Source: Bolinopsis microptera (taxonomy: Eukaryota > Ctenophora > Tentaculata > Lobata > Bolinopsidae). From it: a stretch of DNA of 64,000 nt. The notes under the pieces were generated by a model. That model was not told where the DNA came from. It was given only the letters and a program-made list of their open reading frames with translations, and made no database searches. A program made the translations under genes and the position numbers. The stretch is taken from assembly GCF_026151205.1 (NCBI RefSeq), contig NC_087081.1:5639246-5703245 (forward strand), written 5' to 3'. This document shows, one piece after another, positions 56,105 to 64,000 of the stretch. Each line of letters opens with the position of its first letter. Position 1 is the stretch's first letter.

Positions 56105-56259
56105 GCACGCTAGGATTTCATTCTCGGTATCATTCTCGGTATCATTTTGCATTTGTGAACTTATTCAAATTGATATCATTTCATAGTCAGAAGTACTGAC
56201 AGCGGTCCACTCTACCCATGATTATGGGTTTTGGTCAAATACTCACTTATATAATAAAT

Positions 56260-56354
56260 AAAAAAGTGAAGGGTCGGAGAGGCCCTCTCCGACCCTTCAC
56301 TTTTTTTTCTTCTGACCCCACTGAGGTGATCCCTCTCCGGGGTGGGGTCAGAAG
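56260..56354. repeat. Two adjacent perfect hairpins
   Basis: First: AAGTGAAGGGTCGGAGAG / CTCTCCGACCCTTCACTT with a 3-base loop, extended by A/T pairs (56260-56307). Second: CTTCTGACCCCAC at 56309-56321 and GTGGGGTCAGAAG at 56342-56354 with a 20-base loop. Function unknown. Confidence 0.85.
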
Positions 56355-56603
56355 TCTCGTGATACTCTGATGGTGGTGTTGATGTCGGGGAGACATTGAT
56401 CGTATACAAAGGCCTGATTTTTTGAAGGACATGTGCTACAAAGAATTCGCTGTAAATTATGAAAAATGTTCTATAATATTACAAAATCTAATGTTCAAAT
56501 GTTGATCGAATTATACAGTTGAAGTGATGAGGCACAAATATTTGGGAATTACACTACACTTGAGGAGTCGTTTGTTGCAAAAAATGACGTTATAAAATTG
56601 AAC

Positions 56604-56905
56604 ATGAGAAGATTTGAAGAAATTGATAAGGCGACTCTTGATTCAATGATAAATAAAATTACCAAAGATATTTTAAATTCACACGTGCCCGTCAATGTTC
56701 AGTACGATGACAAACTTCATCCGCGTGGTCTCGCAAGCCATCCACCAAACAATTTGAAACGTAAAGAGGATATTGACAACTTCAAATTCACTTACGAGAA
56801 GCCACTAATTACAGAACAAGAAAACAACAGTATGGTCAGCTCTATCAATGAAAAGCAACATATTTTGTATGATTCAGACTCATATGCTCAGAACGCAAAC
56901 GATGG
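56604..56905 (+). CDS. Possible first exon of an unknown gene
   Basis: ATG at 56604, then about 100 codons rich in Asp/Asn/Lys (FEEIDKATLDSMINKITKD, YDSDSYAQNAND) ending at a good donor (GATG|GTAAGA). Not recognised; no downstream plus-strand exon found, and minus-strand exons of the PAN gene lie 80 bases further right. It could be a chance frame in AT-rich DNA. Confidence 0.35.
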
Positions 56906-56986
56906 TAAGAAAGTAAACCAAATTATACACTTCATATAGTCTAAACGTGATGGTAGCGCTATCTAGCGCCAAAAATATGTTGTTAC

Positions 56987-59058
56987 CTTCATCATCGCTT
57001 GAGATAGCCATCCACTTCCAGGAGATTTCACTGGAGGGACTGTTCCTGAGGTTGACTCCTCTTCGCAGAGTGAACATTTCGGATATGGTCTCGTATGTGA
57101 TACCTCCACAGTCTAGTGGAAGAAAGTGGTATTTAGGATGAATTGATATATTTTACCAGAGACTGCGACTCTGTATATCTTTTGTGTATTAAATTTCGCA
57201 AGATAACCAATTAATTTTCTAATTTATCATCAAATTAACTGCAAGTTTGAACTGACCGGATCGTTTGAGACATTCGCTCTGAGCCGTCAGAAGACTGTCG
57301 TATTTGGCGGTTCCTGCGCTGTAGCCGCTCAAATATTTACCAGCGTTCTTGCTCCAAATTCCTGGAAGTAAATATTTCCATTACCTGGCACACCGATTTC
57401 TAGGATTATTAGTATTTTGAATGTCCAATTTCAATTTCTAAAATCGGACTTGATTATATAAATATTTTTACTGCTTAACGAATGCTTTTCTTGCTCACTG
57501 TATTAAAAACGAATGAAAATTTAATTACTGAAATTGAAAAAAAATGCCCAAAAACTCAAAAAGATGCACAAATGTCGGATCGTTAATCTTATAAAAATCA
57601 AAATATGATATATTACATATTTGACAAAAAAAATAGAGTGGACTGCTGCCAGTGTCTCTCTTTCCCAAACAAAAGGGAATGATAATGATATTAATTTGAA
57701 TAACCGTCCGCAAATGCAAAATGATACCGAGAATGAAATCGGTCGTTCGCTTTTCCCATTCATTCACCGCTTACGAATTTAAATAAGTTTCGATTAATTG
57801 CATCAATCACATGCTGTAAAAATCTTTTTGGGTTGATTTCGGATCGATACTTATAGTATTTCGCTTTCGGGATAAGGGTGGTAGAGTGCCTAATTAGCTG
57901 ATGTTAATTATTGAATCTTTATTGCCGAGTACAGCTGCCTTTGGGTAGTTCTTCTTAATCTATTACAGTTGTAAATAATAAGGAGGTTATTTCAACGATT
58001 TCGAAATTTTCTGGAATGTTCCGATTGTTTCCATACAATTATAAATATACAGGGTGGGCAAAAACTCAGTACCCATATGTTGGCCTTAATACTTTAATAG
58101 CTCAATCACTGAGTGCCCAATTGAAATAATTCTTCCTGGTATGACTCACTACCACCACTGGTTCGAGGAATTTGTCAAATCGAAAAATATTCGCGTTCAT
58201 TTTTTTTCAAATAAAGGTTCATTTTTGCATTTATTTGATAGTTTGGATAGTCGGATCAAGCCACATTTTATTGAATAGTGTTTGGCCATTTAAATTACGT
58301 TTGTCCTGAAAAAATTAGAGTTCTAGCCTCTCAGATGACCGAGATATGAGGCATAAGGAAATTGTTCATTACGTGTGATCAGGTAATAGGGTTGAGGCTA
58401 GATCTGCATTATGGGAATCGTGTAGAGAGCCCAATTACGGTGCCGTAATTGGGTAATCATTGATTACCCAATCAATTTTGCTAACGATATAAACAAATTG
58501 CTTGATAACTTCGTCATTTTAAATCTGTTTCGCACCATCTTTTCAGATCATATTCCGGATTAAATGACCTATTGCAATATGTTACAACATAGTCTCTAAC
58601 ATGTTCACAAACACCAGTGTAAGCAATTCAATGTTTATTGGGTGTAGCCCCCAAAAATCGAATTTTCAAATTTTGGTGACGGAATCCTCGAACAAGTAGG
58701 TACAGTATGCCATCCGCAAAGCAACAACTCTCAAATATAAAACACGGCGGAGGTATAAGACCCAACGTATGGGTACTGACTTTTGGCCCACCCTGTATAT
58801 AAATCATAAATATCTTGACAAGAATCGAATGAGAGTAAACGTTTACCACATTGAGTATTGGCTTCATTGGCATGAGATCCTTGAGGACATGTTCTACAGA
58901 ATCGCGAATCCTCTTCACTGTATGTGTTTGTAGGACACTGTTGACATTCTCTCATATTCACATAACTGTCTGTGTAGGTGCCAGCTGGGCAGGAGTCGTG
59001 CGCTGTTAGCCAATCAGCATAACCACGCCCTGCTTGATTGGACCGTAAAAGATTTTGA
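56987..59058 (-). CDS. Cysteine-rich (GCC2/GCC3-like) plus PAN-like exons
   Basis: Three minus-strand exons with matching phases: 59058-58847, 57361-57257, 57112-56987. The first encodes a GCC2/GCC3 or TNFR-like module: DSCPAGTYTDS, CQQCPTNTYSEED, FCRTCPQGSHANEANTQC. The next two form one module: IWSKNAGKYLSGYSAG, then SECLKRS joined over the intron to DCGGITYET and FTLRRGVNL, with SWKWM at the end; this C-x(n)-CGGITYE pattern is PAN/apple-like. All are extracellular domain types. A donor follows 56987, so the gene continues left. Introns contain MITE copy 2. Together with 63200-63630 probably one large secreted or membrane gene. Confidence 0.75.
57800..58049. other. Intron sequence
   Basis: AT-rich intron between the GCC-like and PAN-like exons; nothing else seen. 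Confidence 0.4.
58050..58795. mobile_element. Mariner-like MITE, copy 2 (intronic)
   Basis: 746 bases with termini CAGGGTGGGCAAAAACTCAG and CTGACTTTTGGCCCACCCTG, flanked by TA on both sides (58048-58049, 58796-58797), the Tc1/mariner duplication. Confidence 0.9.
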
Positions 59059-59619
59059 CTGCACAAATATTATTTTCCAAACATTATAAATGGCTGGTCA
59101 CACACATCTCAATTAAATTCCCCTAGGCTACTGTTTTCCAAGTCTTGTCCTGTGAGTAAAGAATGTGTGAGAAAGTATTAATAAAATCAATGTATATTTT
59201 TTGAATTTTCTAAATCTAATCTGAGAATGAAGTATAAAGAAATTTTTAATTAGCACTGTATAGTTTAAGATATTTATAGCTTATTATAACCATTGATACA
59301 AAGGCCATAATCTTTCGCCAGCTCTTTAATATCCACCTTGAAGCTACATTTTATATCCTTGAACTACACAATATAAGCTAAAGCATGTTTTAGTGTAGAC
59401 TTTTTGTCACAACAAGACTGCAACCTATAGTAACAACTATAAACAGAACCCCTAATGTCTACTAACAAATTTCTTCTAGTCCTAATATGAGCATTGTCTC
59501 TAAAAACCTAACTGAACTAGCGTTTCGGTGTGTGCAAAAGCTTTCAGGCACGCGCATTCCTTGCCCCGTTAGTTACCTGTCCTTCCAAAACCAAACTAGC
59601 AGTCAAGGACAAAAAATCA

Positions 59620-59712
59620 TACACCAAATGGGCATTATATTTTATGAATTGTTTTGCATCTTTTTATTCTGTAAAATGTGCTAAAATTAAATTTCTTGTT
59701 TCATTGTTTCAT
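59620..59712 (-). repeat. Fragment of the 20260-20679 MITE
   Basis: Reverse complement of about 20549-20640 (for example CACCAAATGGGCATTATATT). Lies in the large intron of the PAN gene. Confidence 0.75.
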
Positions 59713-59879
59713 TGAGGAGTCTAAATTGGATATAGGATTAACAGGAGAACGGTAAGGTTATATAATAGGCCATTAAAACGCCATTAAATCTCAAAAGTTT
59801 AAGCCATACATAAACTGTCTATAGTCTTAAAGTAGTATCAGGCTTCATTATGATATATTTGAAATCATTTCCAAGACCA

Positions 59880-60400
59880 TGGACATAGAGGCTGTTGAAT
59901 ATCTTTGCAGAGATATCAAGAAAGGTACATCTTGATCCACACATGGATAATTCTCAATGGCCTGGCCCAAATGATATTGGCATGCTATTCAAAAACAACC
60001 CCCGACATGGAATAAAAGCTACTGTACCGGCACTGAACAACAAATCATAGCACTCTGTGGCAACACACTATGAAAACTCATTTGGAGTGAAAGCGGCACA
60101 GCTGTGGAATCTTCTTCCCGCCAAAGAAATAAATTCCATTTCTACTTTGGACCTGTTAAAATCGTCACGTCCCCTCACAGGGTGGTTTCACTAATTCACT
60201 CGCCATGGATAATAGGAAAAGCGCGCTATTTTGTATTTCGCATTGGACACAAAGGAATGTACAACGTGTCAGGAGGAGACCTCATCACCCAAATCTACAC
60301 CGCCTCCGGGCAACTACTGGACCTCACCTATAACCGGGCTGGCCGGCTCTATCATACCTCACCTACCGGGCTAATACACGGGTCTTCATAGTAATATGAC
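59880..60400 (+). pseudogene. 3' remnant of a non-LTR reverse transcriptase
   Basis: Around 60080-60170 one frame reads FGVKAAQLWNLLPAKEINSI, the conserved tail of CR1/RTE-like reverse transcriptases (F-x-x-x-A-x-x-W-N-x-L-P). Stops and frame changes surround it. The frame 60104-60391 is a different, probably meaningless, reading. Confidence 0.6.
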
Positions 60401-60639
60401 TGTGATTTCGAATAAACTGATATTTACTGACATTTTTGGTCAGGTTCATGGTTAGGACATTGGACAGTTGTTATTTTTACTTAGTTTGGTAATGTTATAA
60501 TATTTTTGATGTCAACTGTTTTATTTTTGATGTTAACTGTTTTATAGCGTAAATATTCTTTTATTCTAACAGCACCGTCATAAAAGTGTTTTAATGCTTT
60601 AAACATAAGTAGCTGATATAATAACATAATGTAAAATTA

Positions 60640-60960
60640 TTGAAATGGAACTCTCTTCCAATGATGTTGAGATGTATTACTGATACCAACTGCTTCAAGC
60701 GAATGTTAAAGAACCATTTATATAATCAGTTTTGATGTTTTTTCTTCCCATTTGTCTTCACTTTGCAAGACACATTGGCTTTTATTTTTTACTGCACTCC
60801 ATTTTATGTCTTGATCTCTACCTTTCTAGGATCTGTCTCTCTTTTTTGTTGATCATGTCACTGTATTATCATTTATAATACCTACACGTATTGTATGGTT
60901 TCTGCTTCTTTTTAGTTTAGTGTGGTGTTTACAATAAAAGATGTTTTAATTTTGTCTTAA
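60640..60960 (+). pseudogene. Second LINE 3' remnant
   Basis: About 60645-60735 reads WNSLPMMLRCITDTNCFKRM then KNHLYNQF, again the W-N-S-L-P...FK..L..HL tail of non-LTR reverse transcriptases, followed by a T-rich 3' UTR-like stretch. Confidence 0.6.
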
Positions 60961-61066
60961 GCCTTTTTGAGTTATACTTTTGTTCATTTTACACATTTGC
61001 TCACATTACTCACAGTCAGCCGCTCTGACATGGTTAACCTTTTCCTTGTGTTGTTGGTTAATCATA

Positions 61067-61832
61067 CAGGGTGGGCCAAAAGTCAGTACCCATACGTTGG
61101 CCTTTATAGCGCAGTCACCGAGTGCCCAATTTAAATACTTCTTTCTGGTATGACTTAGTACCACCACTGGTTCGAGGAATTTGTCAACTCAAAAAATATT
61201 CACGTTCATTTTTTTCAAATGGAGGTTCATTTTCACATTTATTTGATAGTTTGGATAATCGGATCAAGCTAAATGTTATTGAATTTTGTTTGGCCATTAG
61301 AATTACGTTTGTCCTGAAAGAATTAGAACTGTAGCTTCTCAGATGACCGAGATATGAAGCATAACGAGTTTATTCATTACGTGTGATCAGGTGATTGGTT
61401 TACCTAATCAAGTGATAAGGTCCCCCGTTAACTATCCCGCTAAACATTATGGTAATTGTTAAGGGTGCCCAATTAAGGTGTCGTGTCACGGTGTCACATA
61501 ATCACCCAGTCAATATTGTTAACAAGATACAGAAAATGCTTGATAACTTCGTCATTTCTAATCCGTTTTGCCTCATGTTTTCAGATCATATGCAACATTT
61601 GATAATCTACCGTCTCTGAAAAAATTAGGCGTTCAGCATGTTCAGAGAAAACAATATAGGTGTTTTAATATTGAATGGGCGTGGTCTAAAATATTCGAAT
61701 TTTAAAATTTTGACGACGGAATCCTCGAACCAGTAAATACAGTATGCCATCTGCAAAGCAACAGTTCTCAAATATAAAACACGGCGGAGCTATTAAAGCC
61801 AACGTATGGGTACTGACTTTTGGCCCACCCTG
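61067..61832. mobile_element. Mariner-like MITE, copy 3
   Basis: 766 bases, termini CAGGGTGGGCCAAAAGTCAG and inverse, TA at 61065-61066 and 61833-61834. Closely similar in both arms to copy 2. Confidence 0.92.
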
Positions 61833-61834
61833 TA

Positions 61835-62339
61835 TGAGCGGGATATAAATACCTCATTTCATTTCATTTCAATGTGACGTGCTCTGGTATATAATATATC
61901 GACTATGGTAGAATCTAGGTAGATAAGAATCTGGTAGAATGTAGAATAGGGATCTATTTAACAGTTGGAGGCACGTTTAAAGAGGCAAATCGATCTCAAT
62001 TTCAATTGCCCTATCAGAAATCTCACCGTTGATAAACAGAGCTACAAATCTAAACAATTTTGAGATTTATCCTTGGCCGTGTAACAACTTGAAATTGTGG
62101 TATCTGTTCGCAATGCAAAACTGAAAACAATTCGATAATGTTTTACTGCTTATATTTTACCCTTGATCAACAACTCAACAAGATCTATAAAACTTTAAAT
62201 GAATCAAAACTTGCAGGAATAATTTTATTGCATGTTATTGATAATTCGTGCATTTATGCAACCCATAGTGCCTAAAATTCAATTAGCTATTTACCGGGCA
62301 TGCGTTGCATAAACCATATTATGGTCCATTTTGGTCACA
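61835..62339. other. Intron or intergenic DNA
   Basis: AT-rich; no coding segment, repeat or RNA recognised. Confidence 0.4.
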
Positions 62340-62491
62340 AAATTGAGTTTATTGCACGCGCGGTGGACAAATTGTGTGAAAACAACTGTGCTGTCACAAA
62401 TAATGCGCGTTATAGAGGTGACCAATGAAATCACGGCATTAAAAACACGTGATAACGCGCTGGCGAGTGATTTAGTAAAATCCCTCACACT
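62340..62491 (+). repeat. 152-bp direct repeat, copy 1
   Basis: Repeated at 63849-64000 with a single difference by eye (GCACGCGCGG against GCACGTGCGG). Directly precedes the decamer array here; the second copy is cut by the window end. Confidence 0.93.
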
Positions 62492-63137
62492 AAAGTGCAG
62501 AGAAACTGCTGCTAACTGCTTCTAACTGCTGCTAACTGCTGCTAACCTTAGATGGCAAGTACGTACGGTACAGGGCTTTAAGTACGTACGGTACAGCTAC
62601 TTTTAAAGGTACGTACCGTACAGGCACTGTAAGGTACAATTTTTTTTCAAATTTTTAGAATTAACTTCAGTGAATTACTTGCAATTTTTGATTAGTATTA
62701 TCATCATAATTTTTGAGATAGAACTAGAAGTCGAAAATAAACACACAAATTAACCGGTACTACACTACTACTACTTGTAATTATCGTTAAACTCAAAGCT
62801 TCATCCTTTTGTTGCAGTATACGAACATCAGCTTTTCAGCTAGCTCAGGTCGCAACCTTAATCTACGCTTGTCCATTGTTATCAACTGGATTTGTACATT
62901 TCAGCCTACTTTATTAAGTACGTACCGTACAGCTAATTTAAAGGTACGTACCGTACGTACTTGCCATCTTAGCTGCTAACTGCTGCTAACTGCTGCTAAC
63001 TGCTGCTAACTGCTGCTGCTGACTGCTGCTAACTGCTGCTAACTGCTGTTGTCGCTCGCGCCCCATTCGCAGCAGTCAGCAGCAGTTAGCAGCAGTTAGC
63101 AGCAGTCAGCAGCAGTTAGCAGCAGTCAGCAGCAATT
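62490..63137. mobile_element. Decamer foldback element C, carrying a MITE
   Basis: Left arm starts ACTAAAGTGCAGAGAAACTG then CTGCTGCTAA decamers; right arm is AGCAGCAGTTAGC decamers ending near 63137. Centre CGCTCGCGCCCCATTCGC at about 63052. The left arm is split by the MITE 62551-62968. Confidence 0.75.
62551..62968. mobile_element. 418-bp MITE with TTA target duplication
   Basis: Termini GATGGCAAGTACGTACGG and CCGTACGTACTTGCCATC, flanked by TTA on both sides (62548-62550, 62969-62971). Subterminal repeats of ACGTACGGTAC in both orientations. A 3-base TWA duplication suggests PIF/Harbinger mobilisation (inference). Confidence 0.88.
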
Positions 63138-63199
63138 ATCAAAGCTGATTGGTCGGTTTTTCATATTTGCCACGTGTCAATTAAATTTATTAGTCCTAC

Positions 63200-63630
63200 C
63201 TTGACAGACGAGGTTAGCGCTGACACATCCGACTTTTGGGGCGGGGTTCTGACCGTACATGAGGTTCTTCAACCAGCAGCCGCCGCCATAGTAGTAGTAC
63301 GTCATCGACAGACATCCTGCTTGTTTTTCGCACTAAAAGTATGTGATTGTGTTTTTAAAACCATAATTTTGAGAAAAAGTGAGAATAGTGAAGGAAGATT
63401 ATGGATATTTTCTGTATATATGGATATTTTTTTGTAATATAATAAGCTTTTATGACTCTTCTCAGATTTACTTTTAAAATTGAGACTTATTTAAATCGAA
63501 AAAAGTTTAAAGCTTGTACAAACCATAGCAAGACAGGATTCAGCAGAGTCGACGTTTGTTATGTTCTTGATATCAGCTCCATAGTAGTTGAAATCCTGGA
63601 CAAAACAGCTTTCCTGACTCACAAGATTGG
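63200..63630 (-). CDS. PAN/apple domain in two exons
   Basis: Minus-strand exons 63630-63524 and 63332-63200 join in phase 0. First: CFVQDFNYYGADIKNI then DSAESCLAM; second: CEKQAGCLSMTYYYYGGG, CWLKNLMYG, ending VGCVSANLVC. The order C..D..G.D...AE.C...C....C..-TY...C-W-LKN...S...C is the PAN/apple fold with three disulfides. Acceptors CCCCAG and TTTTAG, donors GTTTGT and GTAGGA. Next exon to the left is not found (phase 1 out, whereas 59058 needs phase 2, so at least one exon is missing). Probably the same gene as 56987-59058: extracellular protein. Confidence 0.8.
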
Positions 63631-63814
63631 CTGGGGAAACAGGATTATCAATTACGTAATTGAATAAACATGGTATTGAAAAATACAACAACAAGATCGA
63701 GTTGTAATTGAGAACGATGAGCAAGGTTCAAAATATTGAGCATCTTTAGTCAACAATGTTATGGCTGCTCGATTCTTTTGATTTAAATAACCTGAATAGC
63801 GCACGCCGCGTGCA

Positions 63815-63846
63815 ACTGCTCTTAACTGCTGCTGACTGCTGCTAAC
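63815..63846 (+). repeat. Short decamer array at the right edge
   Basis: About three CTGCTGCTAA-type decamers directly before the second 152-bp repeat. Confidence 0.7.
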
Positions 63847-63848
63847 TT

Positions 63849-64000
63849 AAATTGAGTTTATTGCACGTGCGGTGGACAAATTGTGTGAAAACAACTGTGC
63901 TGTCACAAATAATGCGCGTTATAGAGGTGACCAATGAAATCACGGCATTAAAAACACGTGATAACGCGCTGGCGAGTGATTTAGTAAAATCCCTCACACT
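63849..64000 (+). repeat. 152-bp direct repeat, copy 2 (cut by window end)
   Basis: Same as 62340-62491; spacing 1,509 bases. By analogy a further decamer array should follow outside the window. Confidence 0.93.

Noticed and set aside
57521-57767. Overlapping 80-codon minus-strand frames
   Set aside because: AT-rich intron between PAN-like exons; hydrophobic composition is a by-product of T-rich sequence.

Overview
This is a window of animal nuclear DNA. It has spliced genes with GT-AG introns, domains restricted to or typical of animals (immunoglobulin, PAN/apple, LDLR class A plus seven-helix receptor, C2H2 fingers), LTR and non-LTR retrotransposons, tRNA-derived SINEs, many inverted-repeat elements and a 100-base N gap. 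No gene fixes the phylum. A repeat-rich invertebrate fits best, but that is inference.

Layout. 1-2250: last visible exons of an immunoglobulin-domain gene (minus). 2639-3172: intact GNAT acetyltransferase (minus), with broken copies at 3471-3521 and 18128-18561. Between those copies sits a Ty1/copia element (3701-18073) split by a 5.8-kb non-LTR retrotransposon (8459-14277); a small SINE-like element sits in its 5' LTR. 18570-21660: dispersed repeats. 21681-28874: an eleven-exon plus-strand gene for an AT-hook, Gln-rich, three-finger C2H2 protein (695 residues, all splice phases agree). Its intron 8 is filled by 33 copies of a 51-bp minisatellite. 29693-29792: assembly gap. 30300-31900: disrupted unrecognised coding remnant. 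32283-34305: 2-kb inverted-repeat element. 34365-39160: 4.8-kb inverted-repeat element filled with purine-strand tandem repeats. 39518-41396: single-exon LRR protein and NUDT2-type Nudix hydrolase (minus). 43795-48205: young Ty3/gypsy element with 119-bp LTRs whose primer-binding site pairs with its own LTR. 48206-50672: foldback element, truncated LINE copy, MITE. 50734-54263: large last exon of an LDLa-repeat GPCR (minus). 56987-63630: exons of a PAN/apple and GCC2/GCC3-type cysteine-rich gene (minus), with MITEs in its introns.

The host genes look functionally unrelated. What unifies the window is nested mobile DNA: copia (LTRs about 3 substitutions apart) received a LINE and a SINE-like unit; gypsy (LTRs 1 substitution apart) landed in the inverted repeat of a decamer-repeat foldback element; a TTA-flanked MITE landed in another member of that foldback family. 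Most of the unusual biology lies in these elements and in the splice-site-bearing minisatellite.
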